A DNA stretch of 64,000 nt. It comes from Rhodococcus oryzae. Lineage in GTDB: Bacteria > Actinomycetota > Actinomycetes > Mycobacteriales > Mycobacteriaceae. The stretch is from positions 372,001-436,000 of the forward strand of contig NZ_SUMD01000002.1 in assembly GCF_005049235.1 (NCBI RefSeq), written 5' to 3'. Below are positions 34,975-42,821 of this stretch, in pieces. A program made the translations under genes and the position numbers. How positions within the stretch are numbered: the stretch's first letter is position 1; every line of letters starts with the position of its first letter. The notes below the pieces were generated by a model. That model was not told the DNA's origin. It saw only the letters and a list, made by a program, of their open reading frames with translations, and did not search any database.

Positions 34975-35535
34975 TCAGGTGTGCTCGGAGATCATCACCG
35001 CGCGGGTGCCGGGCTCGAGCGCCTGGAACACGTGCGCGACATCGCCCGGGTACGCGATGTAGTCGCCGGGGCCGAGTTCGACGGGATTCGGGGTCACCCC
35101 GACCAGGGCCCGGCCTGCGCTGAGCACGACGTGCTCGATGACACCGGGCGGGTGCGGCTGTGACTCGCGCGCGGGACCGGGTTCGGCCGCGATCCGGTAG
35201 ACATCGCGGCGTGCGTTGGGCGGGCAGGAGGCGACCAGCGTGGCCTGGTAGTCGGCCCGATCAGAATGCAGCGCCGGGCCCTCGTCGGCACGGATCACCT
35301 GCACCCTCGGTCGCGGCGGATCGAGCAGCCGCGAGATCTGGATGTCGAGCGCGGTGCACAGTGCCCACAGCGTCTCCACGCTGGGATTACCCGTGCCCGC
35401 CTCGAGCTGGGACAGCGTCGACTTGGCCACCCCGGCCCGCCGGGCGACCTCGGTGAGCGAGAGCCCGGCCCGTTCGCGTTCCTGCCGCAGCGCGGACGCG
35501 ATCGCGTCCAGCGGTGCCTTCCCCTCCGGTGCCAT
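34975..35535 (-). CDS. XRE-cupin transcriptional regulator
   Basis: 186 residues: an N-terminal XRE HTH (IASALRQERERAGLSLTEVARRAGVAKSTLSQLEAGTGNPSVETLWALCTALDI) and a C-terminal cupin (PHPPGVIEHVVLSAGRALVGVTPNPVELGPGDYIAYPGDVAHVFQAL). Such regulators commonly sit next to AzlCD exporters and respond to a small molecule in the cupin. ATG 35535 has no ribosome site; TACAGT on the minus strand ends 6 nt before it, so it is probably leaderless. The longer frame to 35649 would read across both operators and is rejected. Confidence 0.9.
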   Translation of the reverse strand: MAPEGKAPLDAIASALRQERERAGLSLTEVARRAGVAKSTLSQLEAGTGNPSVETLWALCTALDIQISRLLDPPRPRVQVIRADEGPALHSDRADYQATLVASCPPNARRDVYRIAAEPGPARESQPHPPGVIEHVVLSAGRALVGVTPNPVELGPGDYIAYPGDVAHVFQALEPGTRAVMISEHT

Positions 35536-35557
35536 GTGTTCACTGTATCGGTCGTAT

Positions 35558-35575
35558 TGTTCGACTTGACGAACA
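35558..35575. promoter_or_regulatory. Operator 1 of the XRE-cupin regulator
   Basis: TGTTCGACTTGACGAACA: perfect 6-bp arms TGTTCG/CGAACA around a 6-bp centre, followed by CTTGG. It overlaps the expected -35 region of the regulator gene and lies 28 bp before azlC. Confidence 0.75.
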
Positions 35576-35602
35576 CTTGGCACCCTGTTCATTATAAAAG
35601 CC

Positions 35603-36280
35603 ATGCGTTCGACATGGCGAACACTTGATCGCGGGCTCCGGGCAGACATCGCCCTGGTGTGCCTCGCCGACGGGATCGTCGGCGTGTCCTACGGCGCCAT
35701 CGCGGTCGGTCTCGGGTTCGCGCCGTGGCTGCCCGTGCTGATGGCCGGGCTGGTCCTCGCGGGCGCTTCGGAGTTCCTGTTCGTCGGCATCGTTGCGGCA
35801 GGCGGCAGCCCGCTCGCCGCGCTCGCCGCTGGCCTGCTCGTCAACGCGCGGCACCTGCCGTTCGGTCTGGCGGTCGGCGACGTGACCGGCGGTGGCTGGC
35901 GGCGGATGCTGGGCAGCCACATCCTCAACGACGAGAGCGCGGTCTTCGCGCTCGGTCAGGACGAGGCGGCGCGCAGGCGCGCCGCCTACTGGCTGTGCGG
36001 CATCGGGATCCTGGTCTGCTGGCCCGCCGGGGCGCTGATCGGCGCGACCGCGGGCAGCGTCATCGGCGACACCGACGTTCTCGGACTCGACGCGATGTTC
36101 CCCACGGTGCTACTGGCGCTGGTGATTCCGGCGCTGCGGGATCTGGCCACCGCTCGGGCGGCACTGGTCGGCGCGGGCGTGGCGCTGGCCGCGACACCGT
36201 TCCTGCCCGCGGGCATCCCGGTGTTGCTGGCGCTCGTTGGGCTCTGTGCCGGCGGCGTACGAAAGGTGGCGGTTCGGTGA
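35603..36280 (+). CDS. azlC: Branched-chain amino acid exporter, large subunit
   Basis: 225 residues. AzlC signatures are visible: DIALVCLADGIVGVSYGAIAVGLGFAPWLPVLMAGLVLAGASEFLFVG, LLVNARHLPFGLAVG, and LGSHILNDESAVFALGQDE (L-N-D-E motif). About seven membrane helices. With AzlD it exports branched-chain amino acids or analogues. ATG 35603 stands 4 nt after a TATAAA box, so the message is nearly leaderless, and the operator overlaps its first codons. A start further downstream cannot be excluded. Its stop overlaps the azlD GTG (GTGA). Confidence 0.9.
   Translation: MRSTWRTLDRGLRADIALVCLADGIVGVSYGAIAVGLGFAPWLPVLMAGLVLAGASEFLFVGIVAAGGSPLAALAAGLLVNARHLPFGLAVGDVTGGGWRRMLGSHILNDESAVFALGQDEAARRRAAYWLCGIGILVCWPAGALIGATAGSVIGDTDVLGLDAMFPTVLLALVIPALRDLATARAALVGAGVALAATPFLPAGIPVLLALVGLCAGGVRKVAVR
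35606..35623. promoter_or_regulatory. Operator 2 of the XRE-cupin regulator, inside the azlC start
   Basis: CGTTCGACATGGCGAACA: 5-bp perfect arms (GTTCG/CGAAC) with the same 6-bp spacing as operator 1 and the same CTTG tail. It begins at the second codon of azlC, 48 bp from operator 1, close to four or five helical turns. Confidence 0.7.
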
Positions 36281-36600
36281 ACGTGTCTGCGGTACTGATG
36301 GTTTCGATACTCGTGTTGGCGGCGGGAACGTTCGCCTTCCGATTCGCGGGCCCCGCGCTGCGGACCCGGGTGGTCGTGCCGGATCGGGTGGAGAAGCTGA
36401 TGGGGACGGCCGCGGTGGTGTTACTGGTCGCGGTCGCCGCCACCACGGCGCTGACGCAGGACCAGGGCGCGGCCGGCATCGCACGACCGCTGGGCGTGCT
36501 GGTCGGCGGGGTGCTCGCCTGGCGCAAGGCGCCCTTCCTGGTGGCCGTGCTCGCCGCGGCGGCGACGGCAGCCGGACTGCGGCTGCTCGGCGTCCCCTGA
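36277..36600 (+). CDS. azlD: Branched-chain amino acid exporter, small subunit (AzlD)
   Basis: 107 residues from GTG 36277, overlapping the azlC stop by four bases. It has about four membrane helices; FAFRFAGPALRTRVVVPDRVEKLMGTAAVVLLVAVAATTAL matches the AzlD domain, with the R-F/T-G-P start typical of the family. It works as the obligate partner of AzlC and shares its operon and regulation. Confidence 0.88.
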   Translation: MNVSAVLMVSILVLAAGTFAFRFAGPALRTRVVVPDRVEKLMGTAAVVLLVAVAATTALTQDQGAAGIARPLGVLVGGVLAWRKAPFLVAVLAAAATAAGLRLLGVP

Positions 36601-36622
36601 TCGAGGGCCCCGGGAAGGGTGG

Positions 36623-37081
36623 TCAGGTGCCGGGAACCGTCACCGGTCGGTCCTCCGCGAAGTCGACGGTCAGCTCGCGGCGGGCGACCAGCCATCGACC
36701 GTCCACGCGCCGGTAGCTGTCCCGGTAACGGATGGCGAGGCTGTTGTCACGGAACCCGTCCTCGACCCGGTAGATGTGGTGCGCCTGGCAATAGACCAGG
36801 CCGTCCGCGGCGTCCCCCTCCACGGTGAGCACCTGCTGCCCGACCGCGTGGTGCGTCGAGTGCAGGTGCCCGACCGCCCCGAGCACCGTCGCGGTGATCT
36901 GCTCGGGGCCCGCGACGGTGGGGCTCTGACCGCGCCGGACGAGCGCGGAGGGCTGAACGAACTCGGCATCCGTGGTGAACAGCGCGGCGAGGGCGGCGGT
37001 GTCACGGCCGTCCACCGCCGCCGCGTACCGTCCGACCAGATCGGTGAGATCGAGTCGGTCGGCGTGGTTGTGAGTGCTCAT
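36623..37081 (-). CDS. SnoaL-like / NTF2-fold protein
   Basis: 152 residues. The helix DLTDLVGRYAAAVDGRDTAALAALFTTDAEFVQPSAL, then HSTHHAVGQQVLTVEGDAADGLVYCQAHHIYRVEDG and YRDSYRRVDGRWLVARRELTVDF, are standard for SnoaL_4. It converges with azlD (23 bp apart) and is divergent from an MFS transporter. A CATACT box ending 6 nt before ATG 37081 suggests a leaderless message. Fourth SnoaL-like protein of the window; none has a visible catalytic assignment. Confidence 0.83.
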   Translation of the reverse strand: MSTHNHADRLDLTDLVGRYAAAVDGRDTAALAALFTTDAEFVQPSALVRRGQSPTVAGPEQITATVLGAVGHLHSTHHAVGQQVLTVEGDAADGLVYCQAHHIYRVEDGFRDNSLAIRYRDSYRRVDGRWLVARRELTVDFAEDRPVTVPGT

Positions 37082-37202
37082 GTCCCGAGTATGCGACGCC
37101 GGCTGCGGGTTCGGACCGCGCCCGCGCCCGCTGAGCGGGAAATGTGCTCCGGGATTCGGCTGCGCGGGCGCATGATCGGGGTCGAGAACTCTGTCTGGAG
37201 GA

Positions 37203-38678
37203 ATGTTGGCCACACAACCGATTGTCGGGAGGCCGACGTCCGCCCGACTCGTGGTCATCGCCCTGGCCTCCTGCGGCATCGCGGTCTCGCTGATGCAGAC
37301 GATCGTGATGCCGCTGCTCCCCGAGTTCCCGCGGCTGCTGAACACCTCCGCCTCGAACGCGGCCTGGCTGGTGACCGCGACCCTGATCGCGGGCGCGGTC
37401 TGCGCTCCCGTGCTGGGCCGGCTCGGCGACATGTTCGGCAAGCGCCGGATGCTGCTGATCGCGCTGGCCGTGATGGTGCTGGGCAGTGCCCTCGGTGCGG
37501 TCTCCGACGAGTTCGCGGTGGTGCTCGTCGCTCGGGCGCTGCAGGGCACCGCGATGGGCGTCATCCCGCTGGGCATCAGCATCATGCGCGACGAGCTGCC
37601 CGAGGATCGGGTCGGCTCGGGCATCGCGTTGATGAGCTCGACCCTCGGCGCGGGCGGCGCCATCGGGCTGCCGCTGACCGGCGTGGTCGCGGAGCACCTG
37701 AGCTGGCATTGGCTCTTCGGTGGCGCGGCCGTGCTCGGGATCATCGAGATCGTCACCGTCTGGGCGCTGGTACCCGAGTCGCCGGTGCGGACCGGCGGGA
37801 GGTTCGACCTGGTGGGGGCTGTGGGGCTGTCCGCGGCGCTGGTCTGCCTGCTGCTCGCGGTGACGCAGGGCAACAACTGGGGCTGGTCCAGCGCGGTGGT
37901 CCTCGGGCTGTTCGCGGGGTCGACCGCATTGTTCCTGCTCTGGGGCGTCTACGAGCTGCGGCTGGCCTCGACCGGCGTCAAGCGCCCGCTGGTGGACCTG
38001 CGTGTCTCCGCTCGACGGCAGGTGCTGCTGACGAACATCGCCTCGATCCTGATCGGCTTCGCCATGTTCACCTCGTTCATGGTGAGCGCACAGATCTTCC
38101 AGGCGCCTGCCGCGACGGGGTACGGATACGGGATGTCGCTGACGCTCAGCGGGATCGCGCTGCTGCCCGGCGGCCTGATGATGATCGCCTTCTCGCCGGT
38201 GTCCGCGCACATCTCGCGGCGCAGGGGGCCGCGGACGACGTTCATGCTCGGCGCCGTCATCCTGCTGGTCGCCAATCTCACGCGCGCGCTGGTGCCGCAC
38301 CAGCTGGGCGTGATCGTCGCGTGCATCGCGGTGACCGCGATCGGCGCCGCCTTCGCCTACGGGGCGGTCCCGGCGATGATCATGCGCGCCGTTCCGGTTT
38401 CCGAGACCGCGGCCGCGAACAGCCTCAACTCGCTGGCGCGTTCCATCGGTACCTCCGCATGCAGCGCGGTCGTCGCGGCGGTCACCACGGCGTCGATGAT
38501 GCAGGTCGCGGGCGTGCAGTTCCCGACGGCGGGCGCGTACGCGCTGGTGTTCGGGATCGGATCGGCCGCGGCGCTTGTCGCGCTGCTGGTCGCGGTGTTC
38601 ATCCCGGGCGACGAAGTCCGCCCGCAGGATCTGCCGCTGAGTGAGACTGAACCGGACCGGATCCGCGCCGCTCCGTAG
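37203..38678 (+). CDS. MFS transporter, drug/metabolite exporter type
   Basis: 491 residues, around 14 membrane helices as in the DHA2 group. Motif A is clear in PVLGRLGDMFGKRRMLLIAL, and motif C-like LGAGGAIGLPLTGVVAEHLSWHWLFG follows. It probably exports a small hydrophobic compound by proton antiport. GGAGG at 37197-37201 is very close to ATG 37203; the TTG at 37206 has better spacing and could be the true start. No regulator is adjacent except the divergent SnoaL-like gene. Confidence 0.88.
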   Translation: MLATQPIVGRPTSARLVVIALASCGIAVSLMQTIVMPLLPEFPRLLNTSASNAAWLVTATLIAGAVCAPVLGRLGDMFGKRRMLLIALAVMVLGSALGAVSDEFAVVLVARALQGTAMGVIPLGISIMRDELPEDRVGSGIALMSSTLGAGGAIGLPLTGVVAEHLSWHWLFGGAAVLGIIEIVTVWALVPESPVRTGGRFDLVGAVGLSAALVCLLLAVTQGNNWGWSSAVVLGLFAGSTALFLLWGVYELRLASTGVKRPLVDLRVSARRQVLLTNIASILIGFAMFTSFMVSAQIFQAPAATGYGYGMSLTLSGIALLPGGLMMIAFSPVSAHISRRRGPRTTFMLGAVILLVANLTRALVPHQLGVIVACIAVTAIGAAFAYGAVPAMIMRAVPVSETAAANSLNSLARSIGTSACSAVVAAVTTASMMQVAGVQFPTAGAYALVFGIGSAAALVALLVAVFIPGDEVRPQDLPLSETEPDRIRAAP

Positions 38679-38739
38679 CGTCCCATTCGCGCGAGCGCAC
38701 GTGACCTGCGCAAGCGCCGCGAGAGAGGGGAGAGCATCG

Positions 38740-39906
38740 ATGGACCTGAGGGAGTCGGCCGCGCAGACCGAGCTGCGCCGCGAGCTGCGCGCGTACTTCG
38801 CCACGCTGCTGCCGGAGCAGAAGCGCCGCACCGCCGGTGAGCAGGGCGTCGGCGGCGAGCACTTCCGCGAGATCGTCAGGCTGCTCGGCCGCGACGGCTG
38901 GCTCGGCATCGGCTGGCCGGTCGAATACGGCGGACAGGGCCGCTCCATCGAGGAGCAGTTCGTGTTCTTCGACGAGGTCCAGCGGGCCGGTCTGCCCTTC
39001 CCGTTCGTCACGGTGAACACCGTCGGCCCGACCCTGATGAAGTACGGCACGCAGGAGCAGAAGGACAGGTTCCTGCCCGGCATCCTCGCCGGGGACATCG
39101 TCTTCGCGATCGGGTACACCGAACCCGAGGCCGGCACCGACCTCGCCTCACTCACCACCCGTGCGATCCGCGACGGCGACGGCTGGGTGATCGACGGCAA
39201 CAAGATCTTCACCTCCGGCGCGAACACCGCCGACTATGTGTGGCTGGCCTGCCGCACCGATCCCGAGGCGCCCAAACACAGGGGCATCTCCATCCTGATC
39301 GTCCCGACCGACGACCCGGGCTTCTCCTGGTCGCCGATCAACACGGTGGGCGGCCTGATGGTCACCTCCACCTACTACACCGGTATCCGGGTCACCGACC
39401 AGGACGTCGTCGGCGAGGTCAACGGCGGTTGGCAGCTGATCACCGCACAGCTCAACCACGAACGGATCGGTCTGGCGGCCCTCGGTGGCCGGACCTACGG
39501 GCTGTGGAACCAGGTGCTCGATTGGTCGCGCGCGAACGGCACCATCGAGATTCCATGGGTACAGCAGGATTTCGCGCGCACCCACGCCAAGCTCGAGGCG
39601 ATGCGTCTGCTGAACTGGAAGATGACCTCGGCGGTCGCTCGGGACACCCTGTCCGGTGCCGACGAGGGTGCGACCAAGGCGTATGGCACCGAGACGCACG
39701 TCGACGTGTACCGCACCCTGCTCGGCATCCTCGGCGCCGCGGGCCGGATCCGGCCGGAGTCGCCGGGCGCGATCCTGGCCGGCCAGATCGAGCAGATCTC
39801 CCGCCAGGGCGTGGTGAACACCTTCGGCGGCGGAGTCAACGAGGTGCTGCGCGACATGGTCGGCACCATCGGTTTGGGCCTGGTCCGGGAGAAGAGGGTC
39901 AGATGA
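38740..39906 (+). CDS. Acyl-CoA dehydrogenase, FadE26/FadE28-like subunit
   Basis: 388 residues. FAD and substrate blocks GWLGIGWPVEYGGQGRSIEEQ, IGYTEPEAGTDLASLTTRA, GWVIDGNKIFTSGANTADYVWLACRTD and HERIGLAALGGRTYGLW match the larger partner of the heterotetrameric acyl-CoA dehydrogenases of sterol side-chain degradation (ChsE type). The second dehydrogenase follows 13 bp later. Family knowledge: such enzymes are alpha2-beta2 and act on bulky ring-containing acyl-CoAs. First gene of an operon to 43583. GAGAGAGGGGAGAG precedes ATG 38740. Which substrate is used cannot be told. Confidence 0.88.
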   Translation: MDLRESAAQTELRRELRAYFATLLPEQKRRTAGEQGVGGEHFREIVRLLGRDGWLGIGWPVEYGGQGRSIEEQFVFFDEVQRAGLPFPFVTVNTVGPTLMKYGTQEQKDRFLPGILAGDIVFAIGYTEPEAGTDLASLTTRAIRDGDGWVIDGNKIFTSGANTADYVWLACRTDPEAPKHRGISILIVPTDDPGFSWSPINTVGGLMVTSTYYTGIRVTDQDVVGEVNGGWQLITAQLNHERIGLAALGGRTYGLWNQVLDWSRANGTIEIPWVQQDFARTHAKLEAMRLLNWKMTSAVARDTLSGADEGATKAYGTETHVDVYRTLLGILGAAGRIRPESPGAILAGQIEQISRQGVVNTFGGGVNEVLRDMVGTIGLGLVREKRVR

Positions 39907-39919
39907 GCGAGGAGCACTG

Positions 39920-41035
39920 ATGGACTTCGACTTCAGCGAAGAGCAAGAGGCGATCCGCGCCCTCGCCGACGAGGTTTTCACGAGCAAGGCGGGCATCGAC
40001 CGGGTCAAGGCGGTGGAGGCCACCGAGGACCGCGTGGACCGCGACCTCTGGCGTGAGCTGGCGGCCACCGGACTACTCGGCATCGCCCTGCCCGAGGATC
40101 TCGGCGGCGGGGGACTGGGCGTCGCCGAGCTGTATGTCCTGCTCGAACAGCAGGGTCGCCACGTCGCGCCCGTGCCGATCTGGCCGACCGCCATTGCGGC
40201 GCTGGCTGTTTCCGAGTTCGGGACCGTGGATCAGCGCAACGCGCTTGTGCCAGGCGTCGCCGAGGGCAGCACCTTCCTCACCGTCGGGCTCGAGGAGTTC
40301 GGGCCCTACGTCGCGGGCGACCCCGAGACCACCGCCGCCGCGTCCGCCGACGGCGTGTGGCGCCTCGACGGCGCGAAGGCCGCGGTACCGGTGGCGCACC
40401 TCGCGCACCGGGCGGTCGTGTCGGCGACCACCGGATCCGGCGCCGCCCTGTTCCTCGTCGACCTCTCCGGCGACGGCGTGAGCGTCGTGCGGACGCAGTC
40501 CACCACCCACGAGATCTGCGCCAACGTCGAGTTCTCGGGCGCCGCGGTGGAGTTGCTCGGCCCGGCCGACGGGTCCGCCGTGTCCTGGCTGCTGGACCGC
40601 ACCGAGCTCGCGTTGGCCGCGATCCAGCTCGGTGTCGGCTCCGGCGCGGTGTCCCAGGCCGTTGCCTATCTCAACGAGCGCAAGCAGTTCGGGCGCCCGC
40701 TGGCGACCTTCCAGGCCGTGAGCCACCAGCTCGCGGACTGCTACATCGACCTCGAGGCCATGCGGGTCACCCTGTGGCAGGCGGCGGTGCTGCTCGCCGC
40801 CGGCGCGGATCCCGGCACCTCGGTGCTCGTCGCGAAGTGGTGGGCGACCGACGGCGGTCAGCGCGTGGTGCACCGGACCACCCACGTGCACGGCGGCATG
40901 GGTGTGGACACCGATTACCCGGTGCACCGGCACCTGTTGTGGGGCAAACAGATCGCGGCCACCCTCGGCGGCGCGAGCTCGGACCTGGCTCGCCTGGGCG
41001 CACTCCTCGCATCGGGCGTCGAGGTGGGTGCATGA
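39920..41035 (+). CDS. Acyl-CoA dehydrogenase, FadE27/FadE29-like subunit
   Basis: 371 residues. The N-terminal FSEEQEAIRALADEVFTSK and C-terminal YLNERKQFGRPLATFQAVSHQLADCYIDLEAMR and THVHGGMGVDTDYPVHRHL are typical; the middle is degenerate relative to homotetrameric enzymes, with no TEPxxGSD motif (VGLEEFGPYVAG instead), as expected for the smaller, partly inactive partner. It would form a heterotetramer with the preceding dehydrogenase. Its TGA stop overlaps the ATG of the next small ORF (ATGA). Confidence 0.88.
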   Translation: MDFDFSEEQEAIRALADEVFTSKAGIDRVKAVEATEDRVDRDLWRELAATGLLGIALPEDLGGGGLGVAELYVLLEQQGRHVAPVPIWPTAIAALAVSEFGTVDQRNALVPGVAEGSTFLTVGLEEFGPYVAGDPETTAAASADGVWRLDGAKAAVPVAHLAHRAVVSATTGSGAALFLVDLSGDGVSVVRTQSTTHEICANVEFSGAAVELLGPADGSAVSWLLDRTELALAAIQLGVGSGAVSQAVAYLNERKQFGRPLATFQAVSHQLADCYIDLEAMRVTLWQAAVLLAAGADPGTSVLVAKWWATDGGQRVVHRTTHVHGGMGVDTDYPVHRHLLWGKQIAATLGGASSDLARLGALLASGVEVGA

Positions 41036-41181
41036 TCGCGGCGAGGGTGGTTCCCGCCCAGTGGGTCGCGATGTTCGCCCGGCACCACATCCGTCAGTAC
41101 GGTGCGACGAGAGTGGACAACGTGCTGGTGTCGGCGGGAACAGCCGCGCCGACCAGCGGACTGATACTGGGAGCAGCCTGA
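41032..41181 (+). CDS. 49-residue ORF coupled between dehydrogenase and hydratase genes
   Basis: Encodes MIAARVVPAQWVAMFARHHI... and ends SGLILGAA. ATG overlaps the upstream stop (ATGA) and its TGA overlaps the ATG of the MaoC-like gene (TGATG), so all three are arranged for coupled translation. The composition is soluble with a basic N-terminal half (ARHHIRQYGATRVDN). No family is recognised. It may be a real small subunit or only a coupling leader for the next gene. Confidence 0.5.
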   Translation: MIAARVVPAQWVAMFARHHIRQYGATRVDNVLVSAGTAAPTSGLILGAA

Positions 41182-41999
41182 TGAGCACCACCGAGACCGA
41201 CACCTCGAACGCGGGCCGCTGGCGCGGCGCGGACCTGGGCACCAGGACCGTCAGCTACACCGAGCGGGACGCGATCGTCTACGCGCTCGCGGTCGGCGCC
41301 GCCGCGAGCGAGCTGGACCTGGTGTTCGAGGACCGGCTGCGCGTGCTGCCGACGTTCGCGCTGACCCTCGCGCAGTGGGCCCCCGACGAGCTGGGCTCAC
41401 GCGGTGCCTTCGACACCAAGACCGCATTGCACGGGTCGCAGGAATTGAAGGTGCTCAGGCCGCTGCCGCGCAGCGGCGAGCTGACCCTGACCGCCTCCGT
41501 CGGCGAGGTCTGGGACAAGGGCGCCGCCGCGGTGTTCGAGGTGCGCGTCGAGTGCGAGTACTTCGTGGCGACCTGGTCGCTGTTCGCGCCCGGGTACGGC
41601 GGCTTCGGCGGCGAGCGGGGCCCGTCCAAGCCCCCGGCGCCGGAGGGTGAGCCGAACCTGTCGACGGAGCTGGCGACCTTCGAGAACCAGGCCGCGCTCT
41701 ACCGGCTGACCGGCGACCTCCACCACATCCACATCGACCCGGCGGCCGCCGAGCGCATCGGCCAGCCGCGTCCGATCCTGCAGGGACTGTGCACCCTGGC
41801 CGCGAGCACGCTGCCGCTGGCGCGCGCGCTCGGCGCGCACCCCGCCGACCTGGTGGAGCTGTCGGGGCGGTTCTCCGCGCCGGTGTTCCCCGGGCAGGTG
41901 CTGCCCGTACGCGGCTGGCGCGACGGCGGCGCGGTCGAGTTCGAGGTCGGCGCGGACACCGTGGCGATCGCGGGCGCGCGCGCCCGGTTCGCGGGCTGA
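41181..41999 (+). CDS. MaoC-like / FAS1-type double-hotdog enoyl-CoA hydratase
   Basis: 272 residues with two hotdog halves. The C-terminal half carries the hydratase-2 motif LYRLTGDLHHIHIDPAAAERIGQPRPILQGLCT with catalytic Asp and His. The N-terminal half (RTVSYTERDAIVYALAVGAAASELDLVFEDRLRVLPTFALTL) matches the FAS1-like dehydratase region of HtdY/MFE-2. It would hydrate trans-2-enoyl-CoA to R-3-hydroxyacyl-CoA. The start overlaps the preceding stop by one base. It is followed 5 bp later by a dehydrogenase, giving consecutive beta-oxidation steps. Confidence 0.9.
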   Translation: MSTTETDTSNAGRWRGADLGTRTVSYTERDAIVYALAVGAAASELDLVFEDRLRVLPTFALTLAQWAPDELGSRGAFDTKTALHGSQELKVLRPLPRSGELTLTASVGEVWDKGAAAVFEVRVECEYFVATWSLFAPGYGGFGGERGPSKPPAPEGEPNLSTELATFENQAALYRLTGDLHHIHIDPAAAERIGQPRPILQGLCTLAASTLPLARALGAHPADLVELSGRFSAPVFPGQVLPVRGWRDGGAVEFEVGADTVAIAGARARFAG

Positions 42000-42004
42000 C
42001 CGCG

Positions 42005-42787
42005 ATGGGTGTCGCCAATCCCGCCGACTTCGCCGGCCGCGCCGTCCTGGTGACCGGCGGCACCAAGGGCATCGGGCGCGTGGTCGCCGAGACGTTCCTG
42101 GCCGCAGGCGCCCGGGTGCTGGTGTGCGCCCGTACCGAACCGGACGCGCTGCCCGAGGCGGACGGTCGCCGCGCCGAGTTCCGGTCGGTCGACGTGCGCG
42201 ACCCGGATGCGGTCCGGGCGATGGTCGAGGACGCGCATAGGGCGATGGGCCGGCTGGACGTGCTGGTCAACAACGCCGGTGGCTCGCCCGATGCCGACGC
42301 CGCCGAGGTCTCGCCCCGATTCGTGGAGAAGATCGTCGCGCTGAACCTGTTGGCGCCCTTCTACGTTGCGCAGGCCGCAAACCGGCTGATGCAGGCACAG
42401 CAGGAGGGCGGGTCGATCATCAACATCGGCTCGGTCTCCGCGCACGACCCGCAGCCCGGCACCGCCGCGTACTCGGCCGCCAAGGGTGGCCTGTTGGTGC
42501 TGACCAGGGCCCTGGCGCTCGAGTGGGCGCCGAAGGTCCGGGTCAATCACATCACCACCGGGCTGATCCGCACGGAGGCCGCCGCGTCGGTGTACGGCGC
42601 GGACGGGGGAGCGGCGGTCACCCGGACGCTGCCGATCGGCCGGATGGCGGTGCCTGCGGACATCGCAGGCGCGTGCCTGTTCCTCGGCGGTCCGCTGTCC
42701 TCCTATGTGAACGGGGCCGACATCGCCGTTCACGGTGGCGGCGAGTACCCGGCGCGCTACATTGCAACCCATCCCGAGCTCGGCTGA
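42005..42787 (+). CDS. Short-chain dehydrogenase/reductase (SDR)
   Basis: 260 residues. Cofactor motif VTGGTKGIGRVV (TGxxxGIG), NNAG in DVLVNNAGGSPD, and the catalytic Ser-Tyr-Lys in GSVSAHDPQPGTAAYSAAKGG. The length and sequence suit a 3-hydroxyacyl-CoA or hydroxysteroid dehydrogenase. It lies 5 bp after the hydratase gene, so it likely performs the next step on the same intermediate. Specificity toward NAD or NADP is not clear from the sequence after strand 2 (VLVCARTE). Confidence 0.88.
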   Translation: MGVANPADFAGRAVLVTGGTKGIGRVVAETFLAAGARVLVCARTEPDALPEADGRRAEFRSVDVRDPDAVRAMVEDAHRAMGRLDVLVNNAGGSPDADAAEVSPRFVEKIVALNLLAPFYVAQAANRLMQAQQEGGSIINIGSVSAHDPQPGTAAYSAAKGGLLVLTRALALEWAPKVRVNHITTGLIRTEAAASVYGADGGAAVTRTLPIGRMAVPADIAGACLFLGGPLSSYVNGADIAVHGGGEYPARYIATHPELG

Positions 42788-42821
42788 GCCACACGCATTC
42801 TCAAGGATCGGAGCACTGCAC

